Shown here piece after piece: positions 16,638 to 25,749 of a DNA stretch of 64,000 bases. A program made the position numbers and the translations under genes. Within the stretch, counting starts at the first letter, position 1, and every line of letters starts with the position of its first letter. The notes below the pieces were generated by a model that saw only the letters and a list, made by a program, of their open reading frames with translations, was not told the origin of the DNA and searched no databases. Origin of the DNA: Kosakonia sacchari SP1 (GTDB lineage: Bacteria > Pseudomonadota > Gammaproteobacteria > Enterobacterales > Enterobacteriaceae); contig NZ_CP007215.2 in assembly GCF_000300455.3 (NCBI RefSeq), positions 4,216,001 through 4,280,000 of the forward strand. The letters are read 5' to 3'.

Positions 16638-19349
16638 TTACTTTGCCGGGTCTGTTGCCCCGGCAAATTCCGCCGGATAAGGATCGACCGGTTTAAGGTC
16701 GGCCTGGGGTTTGCGCAGCGCCGCCTCCCAACCGCCGGTTTCGTCATTGAGATTGATCTCCCGGCTGAACTGATCAAAGTCGCAGGCATCGAGCTTCGCT
16801 TCAAAATTCCGTTTGTGCTGGATGAATGCGGCGAGCTGATCCTGATCCAGCGACTGCGCGAGGTAAGGATAGTGAATGCGCAGTTCCGTGGTTCCATGCG
16901 CTTTTAACAGATGGTTGACGCGGCCAAACAGCCGATCGACACGCCCCACGCGCTGCTCGTTATCGCCGGGTGTCCAGGCAATCCCGTAGTGATGCACCTG
17001 GTTACACTGCAAATGCAGGTTCACCCCTTCCTGGAACACAGACGTTGCCACCAGCACGTTGGGATAAAAAGGGCTGTTGAACCCGAGGATCAAGCGTTGC
17101 CGGTTATCGGTTTGGCCGCTGGCGTACCACGCCGGGCTTGAGAGGTTGGTCAGTTCCCGCCACGGTGTTTTCCAGTCAGCCAGTGGGTGATCGGTGATTT
17201 TTTCACACATCGCCCCGAAGGTTTCAATGCCATTGATGAAATAGCGCAGCAGTAACGATCCCGGCAATTTATCGGCAATGCTGGCGGTAAAATCGCGGTA
17301 GCGCTTTTGCACATCCGAGGTGGTGCTCTGGCGGCTAAAGCGGATAAACCAGCAGTAGAGTTCAATCATCACCGGGCTGGCGAAGAGGTAGCCCGTTTTC
17401 AGGTAGTTAGCGAGGTTTTCCACAATCGCCGGGTTGCTTGCCTGCCAGTCACGAAGTTGCTGCTGGCAATGCGCGGGCAGCAGCGGAAACATCATTCCCC
17501 AGGCCGTTTGCAGCGGTTGCTCATAACGGTTTTCTTGCACCTTTTCGCTACACGTAAGACCCGGCGCAGCAGGCCACGTTTGCAGGCGGGCGTCACGCGC
17601 CGCATCGCCAAAGTTATCGCGCTGGCGATCGGTAAGCCGGTAATAGGTGGCATATTGCGCACAGCAATAATCCGCTGCTGGTTCCAGAAACAAGGAGAAC
17701 AGGCTTTCGGCCCGACGAAAACGCTGGCTGACGTTGGTGCAATCGGTTCGCTTCTCACCGCTTCTTTTCACCACAAACAGATCGGCGATTTTCGATGAGA
17801 GCTTCAGCTCATTTTGCTTGCGCGCGTTGATCTCCTCGTCTTCGCTACTCTCGGCTTCGTCTTCCAGGTACTCTGACGCCTCCTGCAACACCTGCGCAGC
17901 CTGCGTAAGGCGGTTGAAATATTTACGTGACCAGCCGCTTTTGCGCCACGCTTTTAGCGTCTCATCCGGGGATTCAACGCCCCAGGCAGAGATTATCTCC
18001 TGCGCCATCAGTTCGTCATATTCAGCATTAACGCGCTGAGTAATTTCTCGTACCGAGGGGATGCGGCGCACAAACACCAGATGTTTATCGCGATACAGCG
18101 GGCGTGGCGCAGTAAACAACTGCTCAGGCACGCACTGCTTAACCAGCGCGCCATATTTCGGGTGATCCGGAAAACGGTGGTAAATATCCTGAAACGCTTG
18201 CGTCAGCTCCGCCAGCAAACGGCTATCCGGCGCCTGATGAAAGGCGTCTCTCGCCATATCGTCCGAATTCTCTTCACCGCTTTCGCTGTCCTCTTTGGCA
18301 ACAATACCGGTCGATTCAAACCCTTCGAGATAGCCATACTGGAACTGGCGGCGCTCGCCTTTTGCGCCCAGCATCTTGACGAGTTCGCGCTGGTAAAGAG
18401 CGAAAAAGAGCTCCGCATCAGTGTTGTCGGTAAAATCCGCCGCCGTCGCCTGCTCATGGCGGTAGTTATATTTATTGTTGGTCACGCCCTTTCCCTGCAT
18501 TTGTCGCAGGCGGCGAATGGCAAAGGTTTTTAACAGCGTTTTCGCATCGCCGTCGGGGCTAATCGTGTCCGGATCGACGAAGTAACGCAAAATATCGGCG
18601 ACATTGCGTGATGAAGAGTGATTCGGCGTCGCGGTGAGTAACAACGTTCGTTGCCCTAAGCGGTTATCGTCCTCACCAAAAAAGCGCTTCGCCGCCGCCG
18701 CGCGCTGGGATTTGCCATCGCGATTACGGAAGTAGTGCGCCTCATCAATGATGATGAGATCAAACCCTTGTTCGCCCAGCGTCGCTTTAATTTGCGCATG
18801 AATTTTCGCGGCCTGGCGCGCGGCGCGCTCCTGCACGTTCTGCTCTTTTTTCTCCCACTCCGGCACCAGCCCACTGAGCGAATGAATGGTGGTCAGGTAA
18901 AAATTGCCCCGTGATTCGCGGATGTCTTGCTCCAGCTCGGGCAACCTTGTGAAAATACGCGCCTCGTGCACTGGCTCCCTTCGGGCATTGCAAATCTTCG
19001 AATTTTTAGCGCGATAGTGATGCTGCAAAAAGGTTTTGTATTCCCGTTTCCAGTGCAGACAAATGTCTTTATTGGGCGCGAGGATAAGGATTTTCGCGTC
19101 GGGCTTTTTATGCCAGAGCTGGAGCATCACACCAATCGCCTGGTAGGTTTTACCCATTCCCACTTCATCGGCCAGCAGTGCCAGCTTGCGTTTCGCCAGA
19201 ATGTTCCACAGCCCGGCGACACCCTCGGCCTGGCGCGCGGCCATAGACGCTTCCTGCGCATCGTATTGCCAGTCGTCTTGCGACGCGTCAAAACTCATCT
19301 TTTCCGCCACCGCCTGCGGGGTAATGGCTTTCCAGTTATCAGGCTTCAT
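16638..19349 (-). CDS. SNF2-like DEAD/DEAH superfamily 2 helicase
   Basis: A 903-residue ATPase, third gene of a coupled operon. Motif I DEVGMGKT is at about residues 61-68, motif II DEAH at 202-205, motif III TATP near 240 and motif VI QRVGRVDR at 799-806, so both RecA-like lobes look complete. The lobes are separated by an unusually large insert of over 400 residues with an acidic patch (EDEAESSEDEE). The ATG at 19349 is preferred over GTG at 19355 because AAGG sits 7 nt upstream; it overlaps the PLD gene by 11 bp. SNF2 plus PLD pairs recur in anti-phage loci, so a defence role is likely but unproven. Confidence 0.85.
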   Translation of the reverse strand: MKPDNWKAITPQAVAEKMSFDASQDDWQYDAQEASMAARQAEGVAGLWNILAKRKLALLADEVGMGKTYQAIGVMLQLWHKKPDAKILILAPNKDICLHWKREYKTFLQHHYRAKNSKICNARREPVHEARIFTRLPELEQDIRESRGNFYLTTIHSLSGLVPEWEKKEQNVQERAARQAAKIHAQIKATLGEQGFDLIIIDEAHYFRNRDGKSQRAAAAKRFFGEDDNRLGQRTLLLTATPNHSSSRNVADILRYFVDPDTISPDGDAKTLLKTFAIRRLRQMQGKGVTNNKYNYRHEQATAADFTDNTDAELFFALYQRELVKMLGAKGERRQFQYGYLEGFESTGIVAKEDSESGEENSDDMARDAFHQAPDSRLLAELTQAFQDIYHRFPDHPKYGALVKQCVPEQLFTAPRPLYRDKHLVFVRRIPSVREITQRVNAEYDELMAQEIISAWGVESPDETLKAWRKSGWSRKYFNRLTQAAQVLQEASEYLEDEAESSEDEEINARKQNELKLSSKIADLFVVKRSGEKRTDCTNVSQRFRRAESLFSLFLEPAADYCCAQYATYYRLTDRQRDNFGDAARDARLQTWPAAPGLTCSEKVQENRYEQPLQTAWGMMFPLLPAHCQQQLRDWQASNPAIVENLANYLKTGYLFASPVMIELYCWFIRFSRQSTTSDVQKRYRDFTASIADKLPGSLLLRYFINGIETFGAMCEKITDHPLADWKTPWRELTNLSSPAWYASGQTDNRQRLILGFNSPFYPNVLVATSVFQEGVNLHLQCNQVHHYGIAWTPGDNEQRVGRVDRLFGRVNHLLKAHGTTELRIHYPYLAQSLDQDQLAAFIQHKRNFEAKLDACDFDQFSREINLNDETGGWEAALRKPQADLKPVDPYPAEFAGATDPAK

Positions 19350-21228
19350 ATCCACACCTTTGCTTTATCGCATCGAGGTACTGCTGGCGCTGTTTTCCCT
19401 TTACCGGTAATGGCGGAATGTCGATGACTAGCTTCAGCCACCAGTGGGCGGCGAGGCTCTTTTTGCGGTAGCGTTTTTTCGCCAGCTGACAGAGGCTTTG
19501 CACCTCGTTGGCCATAAACCAGCCAAACAGCGTTCCCGGTTGCGCGGCGAGGTTTTCGCGCACTTTCTCCACCAGCTCGAGCAAACAGCCAGGGCACGTG
19601 AACAACCAGTAGTGCAGCGAGGCATCATCGTTCAGGGTTTCGAGTTGTTCGCGGCGTTTTTCCAGCGCGTAGAAAAGGCGGAAATAGCTGGTGGCGCTGG
19701 TCTGTGCCAGCGGCTTTTCCTCCAGCGGCGCATCTTCTGCCGAATCGCCATCGCGCAGCGATTCCCGCAGTTGCACCGCGTCGTTGTCCTGCGGATCGAC
19801 ATCACTGATATAGCTGTTCAGAAGATCGTGCAGCGAGTCAAACCCGTTCACCCGGCGAAACGCCTGCCCCACTTCGTGAATAATCCCTTGCCAGTCCGCC
19901 TCGCCGGGACGGATGACGGTGTAAAAGTGCTGGGTTAACACCTCATCCGGCTGTTCGGCCACGAGATCGCGCAGTGCAATCAATGACTTACCGCGCCATC
20001 CCAGCGGAATCACCTGCGCGATACCCGGCAAGCAAAGCGCATACTGCGCGATGGGTTTGCCGTCAAACCATTCGCCGGATACGGCGTATTTGCCCGAGCG
20101 CCAGTCAAATTGCACCTGCAAATCAAAGGGTAGCTGATCGGGAACGTGCAAACCCTCGGCTTCCAGCAACTCGACGCTGGCGTAAGCGAAAGCCTTTTCA
20201 TCCAGCACCGCGCCGACGATTTTTGTTTTCGGCGAAACGCGATGCACAATGCCCGCCTCGATGTTCCGGTGCGCCTCGTCTGTGCTGATGCTGCTACAGC
20301 CCGGCGCGGTGAAATTCCACGAGCCGATCGCCAGCGTTGCTGAGGTTTTCCCCGTCGCCAGCCAGACTTTGGCGTGGGTGAGTTCTGAGCGCTCGTCACG
20401 CTCCAGTGGGTTTTTACACAGGCGTAACTGACCGGATTGGCGCAAGGCTTCCACTTCCTCCCCGCCTGGCGTGCGCAAAAATCGCCCGTGCGCCAGGTCA
20501 GGCACCAGATCGACGCTCAGCGCCGGGTTACCAAAAGCATGGGATAAAGAGCCGATAAAACCTGCTAAATCTGCGGCCAGGTAAGGTGACCAGACGGAGA
20601 GCTTTTTGATGGTGTCGCCGTTCGCCAGCGCTTTCAGCAGCGTTTTACCGGAAAGGGAATGAATAAAATCCCAGTCAGGATCATCATGGGAAAATTTCCG
20701 CCGCACCGGAAATGCGTCGTCGACAACAATATTCGGGTCGACCTGCGTAAAAAAGGATTTGATCTGCTGATACTGCTTGTTGGTGCTGACGCGGCGAAAA
20801 TCCACTGCTTCCTGGTTGCGCCCCCAGCCGCTGAGCGTCAGGTTCGCGCTGCCCGCGCCGAGGATCATGTTGCCGTGCACATCTTCGAGATAAATCACTT
20901 TGGGGTGAAAAAGGCTGTTTTGGGCATCCAGATGTGGGGCAATTTGCCGCACGGAAACCGGCAGAATGGCGATCGATGTGCGCTTGTGCTGCTCCTGGGT
21001 TATCAAACGCTTATCGCAATAGACGCGGAAATCGATCTTTTTGCGGGTGAGGTCAAATTGCAGACGTTCAAACTCGCTGCGGTTTTTCGGTGGCTCTTCC
21101 ATTCCCAGCACCGCAGGCAGCAGGTGCGTTTCGATAAAACCAATATTGATATTAAAACTGGTCAGCCAGACCCGTTTTATCTCGCCAAGCGTGGCCAGTT
21201 GCGCTTTAAATTCGCTGATGAGTTTCAC
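19339..21228 (-). CDS. Phospholipase D-like nuclease-fold protein
   Basis: A 629-residue protein, second gene of the operon. It has two PLD half-sites: H108-x-K110 with GSAN at 126-129, and H285-x-K287 with GSWN at 302-305. The acidic residue after each HxK is shifted or missing relative to classic HKD, but the catalytic His and Lys are present in both. Such proteins are often nucleases. GTG at 21228 is preferred: GGGGAG lies 7 nt upstream and it forms a GTGA overlap with the previous stop; GTG at 21243 is an alternative. The C-terminal 250 residues are not recognised. Confidence 0.82.
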   Translation of the reverse strand: MKLISEFKAQLATLGEIKRVWLTSFNINIGFIETHLLPAVLGMEEPPKNRSEFERLQFDLTRKKIDFRVYCDKRLITQEQHKRTSIAILPVSVRQIAPHLDAQNSLFHPKVIYLEDVHGNMILGAGSANLTLSGWGRNQEAVDFRRVSTNKQYQQIKSFFTQVDPNIVVDDAFPVRRKFSHDDPDWDFIHSLSGKTLLKALANGDTIKKLSVWSPYLAADLAGFIGSLSHAFGNPALSVDLVPDLAHGRFLRTPGGEEVEALRQSGQLRLCKNPLERDERSELTHAKVWLATGKTSATLAIGSWNFTAPGCSSISTDEAHRNIEAGIVHRVSPKTKIVGAVLDEKAFAYASVELLEAEGLHVPDQLPFDLQVQFDWRSGKYAVSGEWFDGKPIAQYALCLPGIAQVIPLGWRGKSLIALRDLVAEQPDEVLTQHFYTVIRPGEADWQGIIHEVGQAFRRVNGFDSLHDLLNSYISDVDPQDNDAVQLRESLRDGDSAEDAPLEEKPLAQTSATSYFRLFYALEKRREQLETLNDDASLHYWLFTCPGCLLELVEKVRENLAAQPGTLFGWFMANEVQSLCQLAKKRYRKKSLAAHWWLKLVIDIPPLPVKGKQRQQYLDAIKQRCGYEA

Positions 21229-22586
21229 TGTTCCACTCCCCACAATCCTCGCAGCATATGGCGGAACTGCGGAATGTAATAATCGTTAACCCAGCCGTCA
21301 TTCTGGCGATCGGTGCGCAGTGCGCGCACAGGAACCTGCAACGTTAGCGTTTCGCCAGTAAGCGTTATCCACGGTAACTGACCGCGGCTTTGCATCACAT
21401 ACTCATGATATTTGAGTAATTCAATGGCTTGCGCAGCAACAGAAGGTGCCTGCGCAACATGCAACAAACGTTCAAGGCGGGTATGCGCCGTGCCGGAAAG
21501 CGCGGGCAGCAGTGTTTTATCGTTTATCACCTGTTCAGCTCGTTTCGGCAGCGTTTCATCGTCCAGCCCGCGTTGTGCCCAGAACTGGCGAATATCCTCT
21601 AATGTCTGTTTTTTACGCTGCAATATCCCGGCAAATAACAGATCAATCGCCGCCAGGTAAGGTTCAACATGCACGATATGGCGCAGCAACTGGCGGTCGG
21701 CGTCGTTATGGCTAAGATGCAGCGCCTGGTGATAAACATCTGCCGCAGGCAACTTTTTCGGTGCCTGTTCAAGGGCGTCATACAGCGCGCCGGAAGCGCC
21801 TTCGCGTAAACGGCTCATCGCCAGCCAGAAATCTTTGGCGTAACTGCCCACATATTCCGACGAACGAAACGCCTGCACATACGCGCGGGTAATTTTGTTA
21901 TCAATATCAGTAAAGCGCAGCGTGAGCCCTTGCTGGAGCCGCACGCCAAGCTGCGTTTTCAGACAGGCGCATAACAGGCGAAAAAGCGTTTTTAGCTGCG
22001 GTGTTTGTAAAATAAAGTGCCCGGCCTGTTGCCATGCAGATATGCCTTCTGCCAACTGATAATGATATTTTTGATCGAAGAAATGCATATTCATCATCGG
22101 CGTTTTATAACGCCCGTTGGTGCCGAGAAACAATTGTTGGGTCAGCAACTGGCTATCCGGTCCGTGGCCGAAAATAAGCCGTGGGTTATTATCGGATTTC
22201 GCGAATTTGTCGCGGGCTTTAACGATGCCCAGCACGCCGGTGGTAACGACACCCTTTTTGCTCTGGCTATCGCACATCGACAAGGTGTAAATATTCTCCA
22301 GGAAAATCAAACAGGCGTGCGTCAGTTTTACATCGTTTTTGCCGCCGTAGATTTTTTGTAATGCGTCGCCGAGGTGCGTTTTGTCATCACTGAGGACGCT
22401 ACGAATAACAAAATGGTGGAGCAGATTGAGTGTGTAGTGACGAACATCATTGGCGACTGAACTAATACGGTTGCGAAAAATCTGTTGCCCGAAAGAGGAC
22501 CAGACAATCAATTGACCAAGGGGATCAATATTCAATTCACCGCTGAGTGATTCGTCATATTCCGTAATAAAACGCTGAAGATTCAT
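21225..22586 (-). CDS. Unknown protein, first gene of the PLD/SNF2 operon
   Basis: A 453-residue protein with no motif I can assign. It is rich in Leu, His and Gln, with a largely helical appearance and no signal peptide or membrane segment. It has no evident Shine-Dalgarno sequence before the ATG, and the upstream sequence is AT-rich. The coupled GTGA junction with the PLD gene indicates that the three products are made together. In similar gene sets the non-enzymatic member can be a sensor or scaffold, but nothing in the sequence proves this. Confidence 0.7.
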   Translation of the reverse strand: MNLQRFITEYDESLSGELNIDPLGQLIVWSSFGQQIFRNRISSVANDVRHYTLNLLHHFVIRSVLSDDKTHLGDALQKIYGGKNDVKLTHACLIFLENIYTLSMCDSQSKKGVVTTGVLGIVKARDKFAKSDNNPRLIFGHGPDSQLLTQQLFLGTNGRYKTPMMNMHFFDQKYHYQLAEGISAWQQAGHFILQTPQLKTLFRLLCACLKTQLGVRLQQGLTLRFTDIDNKITRAYVQAFRSSEYVGSYAKDFWLAMSRLREGASGALYDALEQAPKKLPAADVYHQALHLSHNDADRQLLRHIVHVEPYLAAIDLLFAGILQRKKQTLEDIRQFWAQRGLDDETLPKRAEQVINDKTLLPALSGTAHTRLERLLHVAQAPSVAAQAIELLKYHEYVMQSRGQLPWITLTGETLTLQVPVRALRTDRQNDGWVNDYYIPQFRHMLRGLWGVEQ

Positions 22587-22878
22587 TAAAATTTTATTTA
22601 AGGAAAAACAGGCAATTATTATCCTCTTTTTACCGACGCCATGACATCCTCATCTTTGGTACTTTACAGGCAGGCGGGCGAGCCTGAGATTCGTTCATCA
22701 GTCTTTCTGAAAATTTAATCTTTTAAAAATCAATCAGTAAAACGCTATCGCGCATAAACCTTATAAATTTAGCTTGCAATCAAATAGCGCACTATTTAAA
22801 TTGCACTCCACAGCCGGACACAACGGCACTTAACACAACCAACTAAATAGCGCGCGATACAATCGCAAAGGAGATAAG

Positions 22879-23889
22879 ATGTCACGTTCATTACTGATTG
22901 CCATGAGTTTAGTTGCCTCCAGCGTTTCCACCGCCTGGGCCGCCGATGCGCCAACACCGACAGCGGGTGTGGCAAAATTTCTCTCCGCGCTGAACAGCAG
23001 CGGCGGTAAACCGATTGAACAACTTTCCCCGCAAGATGCCCGCCAGGTGCTGATTGGCGCACAACAGGGCGCGAAACTGCCACCAGCCGATGTCTCGGAA
23101 AAAACCATCACCGTTAACGGCCAGCCGCTGAAACTGACCATCGTTAAACCACAAGGCGCAACCGGAACATTGCCAGTGTTTATGTTCTTCCACGGCGGTG
23201 GCTGGGTGCTGGGCGACTATCCAACACATGAACGTTTGGTTCGCGATCTGGTGAATGAGTCCGGCGCGGCAGCGGTGTTTGTCAACTACACGCCATCGCC
23301 GGAAGCGCACTTCCCGGTAGCGATTAATCAGGCGTATGAAGCGACCCGCTGGGTTGCCGAGCACGGCAAAGAGATTGGGGTTGATGGTTCACGCCTGGCG
23401 CTGGCCGGTAACAGCGTGGGCGGCAATATGGTCGCCGCCGTCGCCTTGCAGGCCAAAGAACACCATACACCAGCGATTCGTTACCAGGTGATGTTCTGGC
23501 CGGTTACTGACGCGCGCTTTGAAACCGGCTCCTATAACCAGTTTTCCAACGGCTATTTCCTCAGTAAAAACATGATGAAATGGTTCTGGGACAACTACAC
23601 CACCAAAGAGAGCGATCGCCGTAACATCCTCGCATCCCCGCTGGAAGCCAGCAGCGCGCAGTTGAAGGGCCTGCCGCCGACGCTGATTCAGACCGCCGAA
23701 CTGGACGTGCTGCGTGATGAAGGTGAAGCGTTTGGTCGTAAGCTGGATGCCGCAGGCGTGCCAGTGACGGTCACCCGCTATAACGGCATGATCCACGACT
23801 ACGGTCTGCTGAACGCCCTCAGTGAAGAGCCAACCGTGCGCACCGCCTTATCGCAAGCCGCACACGAACTGCGCACCCACCTGCAATAA
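22879..23889 (+). CDS. Secreted alpha/beta-hydrolase (HSL-type esterase)
   Basis: A 336-residue exported esterase. A signal peptide is cleaved near AWA (residue 21). The oxyanion-hole motif HGGGW is at 105-109, the nucleophile elbow GNSVG at 177-181 with Ser179, and the acid and base lie in LDVLRDEG and MIHDYG near the C-terminus, which is the hormone-sensitive-lipase layout. AAAGGAGA is an ideal ribosome site. It likely hydrolyses short-chain esters in the periplasm. It ends in a terminator shared with the convergent HxlR gene. Confidence 0.88.
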   Translation: MSRSLLIAMSLVASSVSTAWAADAPTPTAGVAKFLSALNSSGGKPIEQLSPQDARQVLIGAQQGAKLPPADVSEKTITVNGQPLKLTIVKPQGATGTLPVFMFFHGGGWVLGDYPTHERLVRDLVNESGAAAVFVNYTPSPEAHFPVAINQAYEATRWVAEHGKEIGVDGSRLALAGNSVGGNMVAAVALQAKEHHTPAIRYQVMFWPVTDARFETGSYNQFSNGYFLSKNMMKWFWDNYTTKESDRRNILASPLEASSAQLKGLPPTLIQTAELDVLRDEGEAFGRKLDAAGVPVTVTRYNGMIHDYGLLNALSEEPTVRTALSQAAHELRTHLQ

Positions 23890-23896
23890 GTCCCAC

Positions 23897-23930
23897 GAAC
23901 CCACCCTACGCGGTGGGTTCTTTTATTTTG
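23897..23930. terminator. Bidirectional terminator between the esterase and hxlR-type genes
   Basis: Stem GAACCCACC (23897-23905) with GGTGGGTTC (23912-23920) and a T-rich tail on the plus strand. The stop of the minus-strand gene overlaps the hairpin. Confidence 0.8.
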
Positions 23931-24304
23931 GCCGGGTTCGCCTCGTCATACGCCACCTGCGCAGCCAGCACCGCATCCATATTGTGCTCCACCCAGTGCG
24001 CCAGCACGGAGACCGTTTCCGTCAGCGTGCGGCCCAGCGGCGTCAGACTGTACTCCACCGACACCGGTACGGTGTAAAACACCTGGCGGGCGATAATGCC
24101 GTCGCGCTCAAGTTTGCGCAGCGTCTGGGTTAACACCTTTTGGGTGATCATGCGGATATCCCGCTTCAGGCCGTTAAAACGCATCGGGCCATTTTCCAGC
24201 CGCGCCAGCACCAGCAGCGCCCATTTATCCGCCAGACGTGCCAGCATATCGCGCGTCGGGCAGCGGTTATCGTAGATATCGTAAGGAATGGACGGCTTAA
24301 TCAT
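23906..24304 (-). CDS. HxlR family winged-helix transcriptional regulator
   Basis: A 132-residue regulator starting MIKPSIPYD; longer in-frame starts would run through the divergent promoter. The HxlR fold is evident: CPTRDMLARLADKWALLVLARL (residues about 15-35), then MRFNGLKRDIRMITQKVLTQTLRKLERDGI, the recognition helix region. The single Cys near residue 15 is a common redox or electrophile sensor in this family. It is divergent from doxX and a flavodoxin gene, its probable targets. Confidence 0.85.
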   Translation of the reverse strand: MIKPSIPYDIYDNRCPTRDMLARLADKWALLVLARLENGPMRFNGLKRDIRMITQKVLTQTLRKLERDGIIARQVFYTVPVSVEYSLTPLGRTLTETVSVLAHWVEHNMDAVLAAQVAYDEANPAKIKEPTA

Positions 24305-24325
24305 AACGACAAACTCTCGTAGTAG

Positions 24326-24341
24326 GTTTCCTTGAGGAAAC
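24326..24341. promoter_or_regulatory. Putative HxlR operator palindrome
   Basis: GTTTCC-TTGA-GGAAAC is a 6-bp-arm palindrome in the divergent hxlR/doxX intergenic region, 22 bp from the regulator start. The position suits autoregulation and control of doxX and the flavodoxin gene. Inference from symmetry only. Confidence 0.45.
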
Positions 24342-24471
24342 GTAGTGCCCTTGGGGTGCCTTCTTCCGCAACCGGAACCGGATGTGTATAACTCAAAGCC
24401 TAAGTTTCTATTTGATACTAAGGTGCCAGAAATGGCAAAAGTTCTCCTGCGCAATAGTGAGGAATAAAAGG

Positions 24472-24903
24472 ATGATTACCCGGCTGAACAATGCGTTTCT
24501 CAGTCTCACCACGCACCCGGAATTTGGCAAGCTGCTGTTGCGTCTGACATTTGGTGTGTTGATGCTGTTCCACGGCGTGGCCAAAGTGCAACATGGCATC
24601 GGCTGGATTTCCGGCATGCTGGTGGCGCAGGGCTTGCCGGGCTTTATTGCCTACGGCGTATTTATTGGCGAAATCATTACGCCAGTGCTGATTATTATTG
24701 GTCTGTTTACTCGCCAGGCGGCGTTTATTTACGCCTTCAATATTCTGGTCGCCACGTTACTGGTCGGCATGGGGAAATTCTTTACCCTGACTAATGTTGG
24801 CGCATGGGGTCTGGAAAGCGAGGCGCTCTATTTCCTGGGCGGTTTAAGTATTATGTTTTTGGGCGCGGGGAAATACACCCTGTTTGCTGGCAAAGAAAAA
24901 TGA
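24472..24903 (+). CDS. DoxX family membrane protein
   Basis: A 143-residue inner-membrane protein with four hydrophobic helices. DoxX/YphA features include LLLRLTFGVLMLFHGVAKV in TM1 and the amphipathic GIGWISGMLVAQGLPGF. GAGGA lies about 8 nt before the ATG; the longer frame starting at 24382 lies in the promoter. DoxX proteins are often next to HxlR regulators and quinone or flavin enzymes and are linked to thiol or oxidative stress. A flavodoxin-fold gene follows 53 bp downstream. Confidence 0.85.
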   Translation: MITRLNNAFLSLTTHPEFGKLLLRLTFGVLMLFHGVAKVQHGIGWISGMLVAQGLPGFIAYGVFIGEIITPVLIIIGLFTRQAAFIYAFNILVATLLVGMGKFFTLTNVGAWGLESEALYFLGGLSIMFLGAGKYTLFAGKEK

Positions 24904-24956
24904 TGGCGATCGTGCAAATTGGTTTGCACGACATCTCTCTTCGATAGGGGAAAATT

Positions 24957-25505
24957 ATGTCTACTGTTGTGATCTATTATTCCGGCTACGGCCACACCAA
25001 AGCAGTGGCGGAGAAAGTGGCCGAAGGCGCCAACGCACAGCTTATCGTCATTGATAATAACGGCGATATTCAGGAGAGCGACTGGCAATTGCTGAATGAC
25101 GCAAAAGCGATCATTTTCGGCGCACCAACCTATATGGGCGGCGTACCGTGGCAGTTTAAAAAATTCGCCGACGCCAGCTCAAAAGCCTGGTTCACCCGCG
25201 CCTGGCAGGACAAAGTTTTCGCCGGTTTTAGCAACAGCGCCAGCCTGAACGGTGACAAACAGGTATCGCTGCAATACCTGCAAACACTGGCCTCACAGCA
25301 CGGCGGCATCTGGGTAAGCCTCGGTCTGCTGCCCGCGAATACGCTGGCTGCAACGCGCCAGGACATCAACAACCTCGGCGGCTCCGTTGGTCTGCTAGTG
25401 CAGTCTCCATCCGACGCGGGCGCAGACCAGATCGCCTCCGGCGATCTGGATACCGCAGTGAAATTCGGTCAACGCGTCGCGGATATCGCGCGCCGGTTTA
25501 ACTGA
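24957..25505 (+). CDS. Flavodoxin/NADPH-dependent FMN reductase family protein (WrbA-like)
   Basis: A 182-residue flavoprotein. The FMN phosphate loop YYSGYGHTKAVAE is at residues 7-19, with GAPTYMGGVPWQFKKFAD near 56-74, and FSNSASLNGDKQVSLQYLQTL follows in the order expected for the WrbA/flavodoxin fold. A redox role such as two-electron quinone reduction fits the HxlR-DoxX context. It is transcribed with doxX and ends in a strong terminator. Confidence 0.85.
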   Translation: MSTVVIYYSGYGHTKAVAEKVAEGANAQLIVIDNNGDIQESDWQLLNDAKAIIFGAPTYMGGVPWQFKKFADASSKAWFTRAWQDKVFAGFSNSASLNGDKQVSLQYLQTLASQHGGIWVSLGLLPANTLAATRQDINNLGGSVGLLVQSPSDAGADQIASGDLDTAVKFGQRVADIARRFN

Positions 25506-25530
25506 GTTTTCTGGTAATTCAATAACAAAA

Positions 25531-25553
25531 AGCCAGGGAAACCTGGCTTTTTT
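25531..25553 (+). terminator. Terminator after the doxX-flavodoxin unit
   Basis: Stem AGCCAGG (25531-25537), loop GAAA, stem CCTGGCT (25542-25548), then five T residues. Confidence 0.9.
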
Positions 25554-25749
25554 GTGGTTTGATAAAAAACCCAATTAAGAAAAATCTCATTTCATAAATT
25601 TAGATATGCAGCAAGCATTTACCGGCACTTATCAATATCGGTTATTCTGCTTTTTGAATAATTTCGCCCATATAGAAAAGTGGAGAATGATTTAATGCAA
25701 TGGATTGCTGGATCGCGAATCCTATGACTTGAATACAGGGATATATTTA

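Noticed and set aside
16638-21228. DISARM or Dpd defence system
   Set aside because: Helicase and PLD genes are shared features, but the methylase and DrmA/DrmB of DISARM and the DpdA-type tRNA-guanine transglycosylase of Dpd are missing.
25705-25749. Upstream TTG start for the metallopeptidase gene
   Set aside because: The ATG at 25750 has a better-placed AGGGA and begins near the conserved region; the extra 15 residues show no family resemblance.
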